NCBI GenBank assembly: GCA_015039315.1
Contig: WIDE01000035.1
Coordinates: forward strand, 24,765 to 88,764
Length of the DNA stretch: 64,000 nucleotides
DNA from: Clavulina sp. PMI_390
Taxonomy: Eukaryota > Basidiomycota > Agaricomycetes > Cantharellales > Hydnaceae
Direction: 5' to 3'
The translations under genes were made by a program, and so were the position numbers. Shown piece after piece: positions 11,295 to 23,915 of this stretch. A model generated the notes under the pieces. The model was not told the DNA's origin, made no database searches, and saw only the letters and a list, made by a program, of their open reading frames with translations. Position 1 is the first letter of the stretch. Each line of letters opens with the position of its first letter.

Positions 11295-11837
11295 ATGGAA
11301 ACCCCACCCACTCAGCTTGTCCTCTTCGCCAGAGGAGTGATCGCGATCTTGAATGCGTGGCCTGTCATGCGGATCGCAGTCCAGGAATCTTGGGGTGGCC
11401 CTGAATCAAGGCAAAAGAGAACGTGGATTGCATCGACGATCGTCGATGCTTTTGAGCAAGCTCCGCTCGATGAAGAGCAAGTCGAAGATCATCTGCTCGA
11501 GGCTATGGTCGATGAATTCGAAGCTGAAATCGATGATGGCAGCTCTCTGCTGGTTGCTAAGGACATCATGACAGCCTGGCGAGCAGCGAGCGTTGGCGAT
11601 GTAGACTCCGTGATAAAGCTCGAAGCGACGGCAAACAAGCTGGCCCAAGGGCAGATGCCAGCCTCCCGCTCTGAAGGGAATGGGGACGACGACTGGGAGG
11701 ACGAAGATGATAATGAAGAAGAAGCGGCCGTGCCACAACTACGACCTGCCCAGGAGCCGGCGCCGCGGTCTGAACCCGTCATTGACGAGGACGGCTTCGA
11801 GCTGGTACAGAAAGGGAACAAGAGAAAGGGTCATTGA
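11295..11837 (+). CDS. TSR2: Pre-rRNA-processing protein TSR2
   Basis: A single exon of 180 residues. Tsr2 is the escortin for ribosomal protein eS26: it carries eS26 to the nucleus and hands it to the pre-40S particle. The N-terminal helical domain shows the family pattern: LFARGVIAILNAWPVMRIAV, then a tract with FEQAPLDEEQVEDHLLEAM. The C-terminal half is acidic (DDDWEDEDDNEEE) and ends with the typical IDEDGFELVQKG. Length fits the family. The ATG at 11295 is the best start because upstream codons in the frame fall in the promoter shared with GRC3. It converges with the zinc-finger gene (48 bp between stops). Confidence 0.92.
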   Translation: METPPTQLVLFARGVIAILNAWPVMRIAVQESWGGPESRQKRTWIASTIVDAFEQAPLDEEQVEDHLLEAMVDEFEAEIDDGSSLLVAKDIMTAWRAASVGDVDSVIKLEATANKLAQGQMPASRSEGNGDDDWEDEDDNEEEAAVPQLRPAQEPAPRSEPVIDEDGFELVQKGNKRKGH

Positions 11838-11885
11838 CATTATCTACACCTGATGCTACATAACTAGGTATGTCTCACTACATTA

Positions 11886-14800
11886 TCATGTTTCTAACGA
11901 CGTTGCTAATGCATACTCGAAAATGGGTGTAGGTACAGGCAATGGCTCTTCTTCACTGTCGAGCACCAAAATGTTAGATTCGGATGAAACAGATGACGAG
12001 GACGCCCGACTACTAGAGACAGGTAGAAGATCGCTCGAAAGCGACTCAGATGTCCTTCGCATTCGTTGCTCCCTGATGCGGTCATCTGCCGCTTGTTCCC
12101 GTAGCTCTTCCAATTCTTGCGGAGAAATATATGCGCATTTCACCAAAGAACTGGCCGATGCATACATCGGCAACGAATCTGGGAGTGGATGGAGTGTCGT
12201 TCTCGTCTTTTGACCGAAGAAATTTGTGAATAATCTTCGGTTTGAAGCATTTAGGATAACTCACCTCAACCAAAGACGTTGAAGGCTGAGAACTTTGGAT
12301 CTGGCGGCCGTACGACTTGGTATGATCAACCAAAACGTGCTTAAATACGCTGTCCCCCTCGCTTAGTTTCTGGTTGCATCCACGCCAACGACAACGATGC
12401 GTCTAGAGTAGCATAATGAGCAATGGTACGATTGTAAGGAATGTGGGAGATCACTGACAGACTCTGGTGGATGCGCGAGATGGAAATGTTTCTGAAATCT
12501 TGCCTCATTCGACAGCGTCGCGGTGCAATCACGCCAATAGCAAGGAATTGCTGAACTGCTGGGGTGCAAGGGGAGGCGCGCTAGGTCCGATCTCATTAGT
12601 AGTTCTGAGGCCTCAATGCAGAAAAAAGCACTCACCATCCTCGCGGGATGCGTGGACGTGAATAGCTATCTCTATTTTTTAGGGCAAAAAATGTATCAGA
12701 CGATGGAACTCGATACCGATTAGCAACTTACTTTGTTGTAAAGTTAGCAGCGGGACTTCAACATAGACTTGGGGTAAACGTCGCTGTGGGGCCTCAGGAG
12801 CTCCAGGCTTCGCAAGATGGTCACTGGGAGGTTGGGCGCTTCCTATCTCAGCATCTTTCTGCCCGATGGAGCCCGCTCGCGTGAATGGTTGTAGATTTAA
12901 GGGCTTGAATGTTGTCACCATCGTGGTAGATGATGCCCCTGAGTGGTTATTGATGGGCGACCCGCCAAAGGCGCTTGCTTCATCATCACTGGGTATGAAT
13001 AGAGGTCTTGTGCCAGGGGTTAGAGGAGATTGTTTAATATCGGAATCGGGTACATCTAGCGACCTAATAGGAACCAAAGGTTGCCGTGGGGAAGCAGTCG
13101 TCGATGGCGAGACTTTTCGCAACTCCGACCGATTAGAAGCAGGTAGCAGACCTCTAGGAACACTATGACGAAGAGGCGTGTCATCTGGTACGTCCACGAC
13201 CTGGGGCAAGTCAGGCAGGTTAACATGGACATCAGATAAGGGTGATGTTGGTACAGTGTGGTCAGTGACCAAAGTCGATGGACTCCCATGAGGAGCAGGA
13301 GACGAGGTCTTTGAGCGCTCGCGCAAACGGGGGAACCCAGGACGAGGACTCTTTGATGGCGTGACCACATCCATCTCGTGTGTTGCGCCAGGTAGATTAT
13401 CAATGCGTTTTCTTTTCAAGCTACGGGCAGAATCCGAAGAGAGCGGTGGGTTTGATTGGTCTAAGGCTGGATGTGTAGTCTTAGGGTCTACCGTAGGCGG
13501 GATCGGGGGTGGGGCGGCCAGATCAGTTGATGGCGTGGTTGATTGCGATGAATGAAGTTCTGGATCGAGACTGTCCCCTACGACAACGAGATTCGCCGGT
13601 GGTAGGCCCGGAACAGCATCGGGGACTTGGACGAGAATATTGCTTGGAGGGGATTTTGGTATGGTCGTGGTTGGTTCTGTTGAAGGATTTGAAGGACGAC
13701 GTGAAGCGGATGGTGCCTGGTTTTCATCAGGGCTTTCGTCCAAAAAACCTCGGAGTAAGTCAAATCGCCCCAAGGCGCGCAGAATATCTCTGCTCGGGGT
13801 CTGACTCAATACAACTCTGCGCGGAGGAGGTGGAGGCCGGGCTAACAGAGCGTTTTTTATCGTTTGGCCTGTTCGACAAAAACATGTAATACAAAACTCA
13901 CCTGAAACCTTTGTAAGGGGTGCTACTATAAGGAGTCATGCTTTACTCTATAGCACATCGGGAGAAATGAATGGCACTCACTATGGGCGTAGGGGGTGGT
14001 GGAGGGCATAGGGGTTGAGGGCTTAGGGACTATGTGACCGATTAGTTTTCAATAAGGACAGTTAGAACAAGGCGAAAGGAAAACAAAAGGTGAGGGTGCC
14101 GTGGTATCTCACTTTGATGTACTTGACGATGACCACCGCTAGGCGGTTGTGAAACTGGTCAATCCACAAGCATAAGAAGATCGAACGCACAACAGGACTT
14201 TACAAAGACTCACGGTCCGGGGAGGAGAGAGGGGGGGCAAAAGGAACACCACGGCCATGGTTGGTGCCATGGAACTGGGCTGACATATTGGTATGATGGA
14301 GGTCTTCAAAGAACAACTGGATGAGAGGAAACCCTTTTGAAGCCGTGTAGATGAAGGCTCACTATTGGGCTTTTGTCTTGAAGGGCCAGCGAGCGGAGGA
14401 TTCGGCACTGAATAATAATCATTTGTTTTTATATGACGATCTGGGACGGGCAAGGGATGGCTTACCTGCAGCATGGAAGAAAGGTCCGAGATGCACATTC
14501 GCCCCAACAGTTTGAGAAGGATTCGAATATCCGTCTGCAGGACGATGGAAAGCCGTTGAGTTTGCCATTGGAACTTGCGCTTGCCGTGGTGGTTGGTGGT
14601 GGTCGTATGGGAAACTAATTGACGATGAGGAAACCGAGCGGGAATCAGAGACGGAGAATCCCTCATTGAAAGGTTGAAATTGGGATGATGGATGCAAATT
14701 TGGAGGTTGTGGTCGAGGTTGGGGTTGAGTTTGAGGTTGAGGTTGAGGTTCACGAGCAGGCAAACTGAAGCTAGGCCCAGTAGCAGACCTTGTTTGCGAA

Positions 14801-15348
14801 TTTGCATAAAGACCGATTTGGTTAGGCCCATTCATAGGGGGCTTCAGCATTGAGGCTTCGTTGACATTCATGTGAGGGGCCGTAGGTCCAGCAGGCGGTT
14901 GGTGAGGAGGAGGGTACGCAAGTGACGGGCTAGGGATATTTCTCCTCACGGGAGTGTGGTTAGGGGCCGTCTGAACGTTCAGGTGAGCCTGGCCGGGACC
15001 ATTCATAGATGGTTGGGTTTGGCGTTGGTGTAAAGATGATGCGATGGGTGGTGGGATAGTTGCAAAGTTAGGTGTTGCAGGTTGAGACAGCATGGGTGCA
15101 GACGACACTGAAAGACTCGTGATTGAGGGGCTAGATTGAGCCGGCGAGCGAATGGAAGAGTTTCCATCAGTGAAATTATCGCGTCCCCGGAGGATCCTGG
15201 CATCGTAGTCCTTCATCATACGTTCCAGAAGGGGACGGTCGATGTAAGGAGGAGGAGGTGGAAGGACCTTTTGCCCGCTCTGTAGAAGGCGAAGCAGGTG
15301 CTCAAAGAACCCTTCAGTAAGCCGAACCGCATCTGGTGCTGGGTCCAT
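11886..15348 (-). CDS. C2H2 zinc-finger protein, multi-exon
   Basis: Proposed exons: 14466-15348, 14363-14407, 14214-14303, 14113-14154, 13982-14029, 13902-13925, 12732-13868, 12636-12671, 12459-12550, 12265-12402 and 11886-12206; 951 residues. The N-terminus (EGFFEHLLRLLQSGQKV) precedes long Pro/Gln/Ser-rich disorder. Two C2H2-like fingers lie near the C-terminus on separate exons: CYWRDCTATLSNEARFQKHF and CRWRGCNQKLSEGDSVFKHV. It could be a DNA- or RNA-binding regulator; I do not recognise the subfamily. The central small exons are uncertain: this model needs a 33-nt intron (13869-13901). An alternative model uses an acceptor at 13817 with a shifted upstream exon and gives 931 residues. The 5' and 3' ends are better supported. 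Confidence 0.6.
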
Positions 15349-15465
15349 GATATCGCTAGGGCCTACCCCGACGCGCGTGGTTTGTGTCTCGCTCTGGAGG
15401 AGCGGAACGACCCAAACACACGACCATACAAACACCAAACACGTCCTGGCGGATCCTGGTCGAGG

Positions 15466-16944
15466 ATGAAACTTACCAGAGGGCTGTTAAATCAATGCCG
15501 ACACGCCTCGACCGACGCTACACTCTCAAACACCCCTTATAGAGTCTTTGACAGATATGCTAAATTCCTTCAACGCGAACGCGCCTCCACAAAAGCTGGC
15601 GGTGACCTGAGTCGAAGAGTTGATTACCTGAAGGAAGAGGTTGCGGAAAGAATGCTGGAGCGATTTCAGGTAAGCAAAAAGGACTGCAAGTTATGTCTTC
15701 TCTTTCTTCTCTCACTTCATGCGTGCTCGTTTATTTGTTCAGGATATCAAACGTGACTTTACGCGTGTGCTGGATCTCGGTTCAGGCTCAGGCCAATTTA
15801 CAAAGCTCCTGCCACCGAAAGATAATATGACTGTGCGAATGCTTGATATGAGCCGTGAGTATTACAGTCATATGGACTACCCCAACCTTTCTCACACCAT
15901 ATCTCAGCTGGCGCACTTTACCGTGACCCCACCACTGACTTTGAAGGTCTGACTCCCTATCTCTCCTCCACAAATGGAGGCCCCTTCCTAAATCAACCGG
16001 CCTCCCCATTCTTTAGTTGCCATTGAAAGGTCTCAGGGAGATGAAGAACAACTCCTTGCCAGCATCCAGCCCAATTCGCTAGATGCAGTCGTCTCGTGCT
16101 TGGCCCTTCATTGGGTAAACGACCTTCCAGGTCCGTGGATGTACCTGGAACAAGTGCATATGATTAATTACCCTTCCCCAGGTGCCTTGGTCCAAATCAA
16201 AGAAGCACTCAAGCCGGATGGAGTTTTTATGGGCGCCATGATCGGCGGTGATACGTTATTCGAACTAAGGTCCGCTCAGTCTCAATGGTTGAAATTAGAG
16301 CCGACCTTTTACTGTTTTTCTTAGGACAGCCCTTCAGGTTGCTGAAGTTGAAAGGGAGGGTGGAATATCCCCACGAGTCTCTCCTATGACAGGTGCCAAC
16401 CAGTTGACTTCATATTCACACCATTGTTTCACTAAGCATTGACTCCAAGATACTCGTGACGTATCTAATCTCCTGGGCCGCGCTGGCTTCACGCTACTCA
16501 CGGTTGACATCGATGATGTGGAGGTGATGTACCCTTCTATGTGGGAGTTAGTGGAAGATCTGCGCTATATGGGTGAAAGCAATGCTATTGTTGACCGGTA
16601 TGCGAACCCCTTGAGCAGCGTCAAAATCCTTTCTGACACTTTGGTCAGACGAACTTTCCTTCACCGAGACACACTACTCGCTACCAGTGCAGCTTATGAA
16701 GGTTATTTTTTTTTACCTCATATTTTGTTAGAAACCGTGCCTAACTCTTTCGTATCAGCCCTTCACAAGAAAGACGGTGGTATCCCAGCAACGTTCCAAA
16801 TTATCTTTATGGTAAAGCGTCATTCGTCTACTCTTGGTCTGCTTGACTGATCACCGCTCTCAGATTGGGTGGAAGCCCGGCCCAAATCAGCCGAAACCGC
16901 TACCGCGTGGCTCGGGAGAGCTTAACCTCAAGGATGTGCTATGA
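15466..16944 (+). CDS. NDUFAF5: Mitochondrial complex I assembly methyltransferase-like NDUFAF5
   Basis: Ten exons: 15466-15669, 15743-15854, 15908-15946, 16017-16130, 16182-16269, 16325-16392, 16450-16597, 16649-16701, 16759-16811 and 16864-16944; 319 residues, close to the family length. It has a class I SAM-dependent methyltransferase fold with the SAM loop [11 protein letters not shown] (about residues 77-87), then [33 protein letters not shown] and the family-specific [20 protein letters not shown] and [15 protein letters not shown]. In animals this protein hydroxylates an arginine of NDUFS7 during complex I assembly in the mitochondrial matrix. The N-terminus is basic and could target mitochondria. 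It converges with TRM10 with 13 bp between stops. Confidence 0.93.
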
Positions 16945-16957
16945 TCCAAATTACATA

Positions 16958-18116
16958 TTATTCCGTTTTCTCGTCTACAGTCTCCCCCTCTCTCTTGTCG
17001 TCCTCGTCGGCGGCACTGGGTGCTAGTGAAGCCAAGTCATCGTCATTTTCAGCTGCTGACTCAGCAGAATTCGCATCCTCTACCACACCCTCATCGAGCT
17101 TGCCATCCTTGAGTTTCCTAGTAGGCATTACGTGTCGGATACTCTCCTCCCAATCACGTGTCTCTGCCCAACGCAGGAGGATATCGTAACACTGGTTAAC
17201 GGTCAACACCTGAAAATCTCGTCACATATCTGCGGTCGCCATTGAGATGAGTTGGACACCTACTTTCCTTGTCTTCAGTGCTTCAGGATGCGGGACTTTA
17301 GCAATTTGCTCGCGCCCGAGTAAGAGGAAGAAAATACTTACCCGCAAGATAAGTCCCAATAGGAAGCTTGGCAGTTTGAATGCCTTGCTTCTGAGCTTTG
17401 TCAAGGCATAGGTTTTTATAGCGATTGTGGTCCACGATTCCACCAATGATGTACGTGCATCCAGGCTCCAACTCTGAAATCTCGTTCTCGGAGTCGGCTG
17501 TCAAATACACCACTTTAGATTTCTCGCTCTCATTTTCGGAGTTGCCGCCATCTAGCGGGGCCCAAATCTTTTCATACCCCTCCTCCCACCACTGAACATG
17601 CTTCCACCTCTTGTATTGCCCTTGCAGCGATATTTCAAGGTGCGACTTTGTCTCGCCTCCCAGAGAAGTGAAAAGAAGAGTGGTAAACGGAACGGATGCT
17701 CGTCGTTGCAGCGAATACGTATAGCCTAGCTGAGAACAGAGTGATCCACATTCCTAATCGTAGTCGGGATCAGCCAGGTGGATCGGCCAGCAGTGGATAG
17801 TGACTCTCGCCTTGGGAGTCATAAGACTATCAAAACCTAGGTCTATAACAATCCGAGCTTCGAACGGTTTCGTAGAGACACGTTGCTTCTTAGGCCGTGG
17901 TTCTGGATCATCTTCTAGAGCTACAGCTCGGGCCCTTTTCTTTGCTTTCTTTGCTGCTCGCTCTTTAGCACGGCGTTCAAGCCTCTGCTCGGCCCTTTTG
18001 GCGGCTTTGACTAGGCGCTTCTGAGCATTTTTCGACAGGGGGCGCTGTTCGGCCGCTTCTATTACTTCAGGTGGCAAAGCTGTGGTGGTAAGATCGGGAG
18101 CGTTCGACTCATCCAT
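16958..18116 (-). CDS. TRM10: tRNA (guanine(9)-N1)-methyltransferase
   Basis: Four exons, 17805-18116, 17342-17753, 17264-17295 and 16958-17209, give 335 residues. Trm10 methylates N1 of G9 in tRNAs using SAM (SPOUT fold). Evidence: a Lys/Arg/Ala-rich N-terminus, then ARIVIDLGFDSLM, SLCSQLGYTYSLQRR, VVYLTADSENEISELEPGCT, YIIGGIVDHNRYKNLCLDKA, the TAKLPIGTYL motif and VLTVNQCYDILLRWAETRDW, ending in an acidic tail. The start is set at the ATG at 18116; the frame upstream opens only with TTG. The first donor is ambiguous: GT at 17804, or GC at 17810, which would remove two residues and better match the family spacing. The divergent neighbour eIF5B starts 70 bp away. Confidence 0.9.
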
Positions 18117-18186
18117 GTGTCGTGCGAACCTCGGCTGATACGGCAAACTCCCAAAGCTCCGCTCTTGTGTGATTCACTCTCGATCG

Positions 18187-21100
18187 ATGCCTCCGAAGAA
18201 AGGAAAGAAGGGGAAGGGTAAAGACGACGACGGCTCATGGTACAGTCACCTTGTGCTTCACCGAGACCCGTTTCGCTCATCGATCTTTAGGGGTGGAAAA
18301 GAAATCAGCATCCCTGGCCTAGAGGCTCTACAAGACGAGTTTGAGCCACAGAAGAAAGCTTCTTCATCGTTTGCTAATTTAGCAAATCTGGAAGATGACG
18401 AGCCAGATCCTTTTGCTGGAGAGGATATGGGTGGTGGTCTGATGGTACGCTCGTTGTTCTTCTTGTCTCTCGGTGTTCTTCACCTCAAATGATCCGATTG
18501 ACGTCAAATAGGGCGCCATTCAAGCCAACATTAACAAGAAAGGGAAGAAGAAAGACAAGAAGAACACCCCGTCTCGTCCCCTTGTCGATGACGATCCAGA
18601 CGAATCGTCGCCCGCCCCTCCAGCCACCGAACCCGCGGTCGAGAAGACCGCAGAAGAACTGGCAGAAGAAGAATGGGCCCTTCCGGAGAAAAAAGGGAAG
18701 GGAAAAAAGGGCCAGTCTGTAGCCAAAGGTGATTTGGTTCCTCGTTCATTACCTCGATAAATCTCTTCTCGTCTAGATCTGATACTTCTTGCCTCTTATA
18801 TTCCAGCCTCGCCTGTCCCACCGCCTGAACAAAATGTTAATGACCCAGGTGATGATGCTGGCGAGGATGAGCAACCAGGAAGGATTCTCAGCAAGAAGGA
18901 GAAGGAAAAGTTGAAGAAAGAGCGTGACAAGGTTCGATGCAAACTCCTTTTTCGCAGTACCTCAATCTCAAACTCTTCACAGGCCAAGAAGAAGGCTCAA
19001 GCTCAAAACAAAAAAGCTGAAGCCGCGGCAGATGATGAAATTCTCGCGGCTGCTGTGGCCGCAAGTGCTTCCGGTCCTGCTCCTACTACCACTGTCCCCC
19101 AAACTTCCGCGCAGCCCGCTCCTACCGGGGACGACGAAGGCGATGACGACGAGGAAGGTGACGCTGGAGCCAAATCAGACAAGAAAAAGAAAAAGAAGAA
19201 GAAGGCTGCAGCTCCTGCTCCTGCCCCTGCCCAAGAGGCCCCGAAGAAGGTTCCTAAGCATATTGCTGCTCTACGTCAAGCGCAGGAGGAGCAAAAGCGG
19301 CTGGCAGAAGAGGCGGCGAGGAAGGCTGAGGAAGAGCGTTTACGGATTGAAGAAGAGGAACGGCGAGCCGCCGAAGAAGAACGATTGAAGGAGGAAGCTA
19401 AACAACGGAAGAAAGACAAGGAGAAAGTGAGTGCTTAATAATTGCTCTATGTTTTCTGTCTCAGTGACGATTCTTTCCCGACGTCCTTTCCTTCAACTTC
19501 TATAGGCTAAAAAGGAGCTGGCTAAGAAGGAGGGCCGCTATTTAACCGACAAGCAGAAGAAGGAGAAAGCTCAAGCTGAACTTCAACGGCAGGCCCTGAT
19601 TGCTTCTGGTGTTCGTATCGAAGGTCTGCAGCGCTCAGCTGAGGGTGAGAGCGCTAAGCGAGTGGTCTATGGGAATCGCAAGAAGAAACCTGCTCAAAAG
19701 GGTGCAGGCTCTATCGCTAGCCCCTCAGAACCATCCACACCTGATGTCCGATCCTCCCAACCTTCTCTCCCTGATGAATCCGAACTTTCTCCGTCTTCGC
19801 CGGTAGCTTCGACCATTGAAGCACCCTCCCCTGCGGCGGACATCCCAGACGATGTTAAGGACGAGTGGGATGCCTCCACTGATGAAGATGAGGAAGCTTC
19901 TCCGGCGCCTACTCCTGCCCCAGTATCGAACAAGACGAATGGTAGCTACACCTCATCCTTTGATCATGCCGTCGTCTAACCAGGTCTCTCAAAGGTGCCA
20001 AATCAGTCCCCTCTGTACCCTCACCCGCTGCCAGACCCGATGCCGCCGCCTCAGCCAAACCCGGTCCCTCCAAGGCTGTTCCTTCCAAGGCTGCACCAAC
20101 GGCAGAATCTTCAGAGGAAGATTCTGATGAGGATTCTGAGGATGAAGATGACTCTGAAGAAGATTCTGAAGAAGATTCTGAGGACGATTCTGATGAGAGC
20201 GACGAAGAGCTAACCGCCGTTCAGAAGCAAGCACAACAGCGGAAGGCAGAGGCGGCTCAGCGGCGAGCTCAACGGCACGAAGAGGCTTTAGCAGCCCGGA
20301 GCAAAGACAACCTTCGCAGTCCAATTTGCTGTATCCTTGGACACGTCGATACCGGAAAAACAAAATTGCTGGACAAGGTTTGTTTATTTCTTTTTCCTGG
20401 ACAAGTGGATCCTAACGTGTGGTGTGCGATAGATCCGTCAGACTAACGTTCAAGAAGGCGAGGCGGGTGGCATCACCCAGCAAATCGGTGCAACTTACTT
20501 CCCAGTTTCCGCAATTCAGGAGAAGACTGCTGTCATGAACAGGGTTTGTAGTTCAACCCTCAACCCTTATAAATTTGGTCCATTCTAATCCCTTGATCCT
20601 CCTTGAAGGATGGATCCCAAGAATACAATATTCCTGGCCTACTCGTTATTGACACACCAGGTCACGAGTCTTTTACGAATCTTCGATCCCGAGGGAGCTC
20701 ACTTTGCAATATTGCTGTCTTGGTCGTTGATATTATGGTGGGCAATGCTGTTTCACGTCTCTGTTGTTAATCGCACTAATGAAATTCATCAGCATGGGCT
20801 GGAACCACAAACTCTTGAATCATTACGACTCCTCAGGGACAAGAAGACCCCATTCATTGTGGCCTTGAATAAGGTCAGCAGTTGATTGTTCTGGCCTCCG
20901 TCATCGTGTCCTCATGTGGAGCTTCCTGTCAGATTGATCGTATCTACGGCTGGGTGCCTACTCCGGACGGCGCCTTCCGGGAAACATTAGCGAAACAGAA
21001 CGATCATGTCAAACGAGAGTTCGAGACCCGTGTGGCGAGCACAATCACCGCATTTGCCGAACAGGGCCTTAACTCCGTCCTCTACTACGACAACAAGAAC

Positions 21101-22754
21101 ATGGCGAGAAATGTCTCACTCGTACCGACTTCTGCGGTGACGGGCGAGGGTGTGCCTGACCTGATCATGCTTCTAGTGCAGCTCACGCAAACGAGGTTGA
21201 GTAACGATCTCATGTACCTTTCTGAGCTTGAGTGCACTATTCTCGAAGTCAAGATCATCGAAGGGCTGGGAACGACAATCGATGTTGTACTCTCCAATGG
21301 CGTTCTTCGAGAAGGAGACAAGATCGTCCTATGTGGTCTGAACGGTCCGATTGTCACGCAAGTACGGGCACTACTTACGCCTCAGCCGATGAGAGAACTG
21401 CGAATCAAGGTAAATAATAATTGCTTAATCTTCCTCTCATCCGACTACCTATTCATGGGTATTTCTTGCAGTCTGCATATGTGCATCATAAGGAAGTGAA
21501 GGCGGCATTGGGTGTGAAGATTACCGCTCCAGATCTAGAGAAGGCTATCGCTGGTTCGCGGCTCATGGTCTGCGGCCCAGATGATGACGAAGATGATCTC
21601 AAGGAGGAGGTGATGTCTGACCTTACGAACCTTTTGAGTTCTGTGGATCGGACGGGTCGTGGCGTGTCTGTACAGGCCAGCACACTGGGTTCGCTCGAAG
21701 CTTTGCTGGAGTTCCTCAAGGTTAGCAAGATCCCAGTTGCATCGATCGGCCTTGGCCCGGTGCACAAGCGAGATATCATGCAAGCAGCGATCATGGTGGA
21801 AAAGGCGAAGGAGCTGGCTTGTGTGCTTTGCTTCGATGTCCCGGTCGACAAGGATGCAGAGAAGATTGCAGAGGAGTATGGTATCAAGATCTTCAAAGGT
21901 AAATAAATACCTTCTAATACTCGTTGTTAAGATTGTGCTCAGCTGATCGTTTCTTCCTGCACAGCCGATATCATTTATCATCTGTTTGATGCGTTCACGG
22001 CGTATAACGCCCAAATAGTTGAGGCGAAGCGGAAAGATGCCGCACCGCAGGCTATCTGGCCATGTCGCCTCAAGATCATCGCTGTTTTCACCAAACGTGA
22101 TCCTATCATTCTCGGTGTCGACATTATTGATGGGACACTCCGAGTGGGGACTCCATTGTGTGTAGTGAAGAATGATCCTGCTACTGGGAAACGAGATATC
22201 ATTCCACTGGGGAAAATGTGAGCTTATCAATCATCCCTTGAATCACTTACCGTAAGACATTCTGACGCCGTCACACCGCTTCCCCTGTACAGAACGTCTC
22301 TGGAGATCAATCACAAATCTATGGATGTGAGTCCTTGCCACGATTCTTGAATGCTCCACCACGAAACCTTACTTCCGTCTCACTTTTACTTTTACTCAGC
22401 TCGTCAAAAAGTCGCAAGCTGGTGGCGGTGTTGCTGTCAAGATTGAGCACGCAGTCTACCAGTCGGCGAAAATGTACGGGCGCCACTTTGACGATAAGGA
22501 CGAGCTCCTCAGTCACATCACACGCGCGAGCATTGACGTTCTTAAGGTTGGTAATGCTTTCTGCCGATTAGTTATCTCGCATGCTAACTGACTGACTATT
22601 TTGGTTCCATAGGAGACCTTCCGGAACGACCTGACGAAGGAGGATGCTATATTGATAAAGGGACTCAAAACAGTGAGTATCAGATATACAGCCCCATTGT
22701 AGCATCGTCGGTGACGCATTCTCTATCCTTATCTAGCGTCTCGGAATCGATTAG
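18187..22754 (+). CDS. FUN12: Eukaryotic translation initiation factor 5B
   Basis: Seventeen exons: 18187-18239, 18291-18444, 18512-18728, 18807-18931, 18983-19426, 19506-19941, 19995-20377, 20433-20543, 20609-20737, 20793-20873, 20933-21409, 21472-21898, 21965-22217, 22293-22326, 22400-22546, 22613-22672 and 22737-22754; 1182 residues. eIF5B is the GTPase that joins ribosomal subunits and also checks pre-40S particles. The N-terminal half is charged (Lys/Glu coiled coil, acidic Ser/Asp/Glu tract). The G domain has [15 protein letters not shown] (about 590-604), the switch segment [37 protein letters not shown] and VALNK-IDRIYGW. Domains II-IV follow to the end RLGID. All splice phases agree. 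Confidence 0.96.
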
Positions 22755-22777
22755 ATCCCCTGCTGAGCGGGCTTTGT

Positions 22778-23848
<1,071 letters not shown>

Positions 23849-23915
23849 CTAAAACCACCCCCAACAACTTTTTGAGCGTTCGTCGTCGTCTTCGCTGGCC
23901 GCGCCGACTGCCGAG

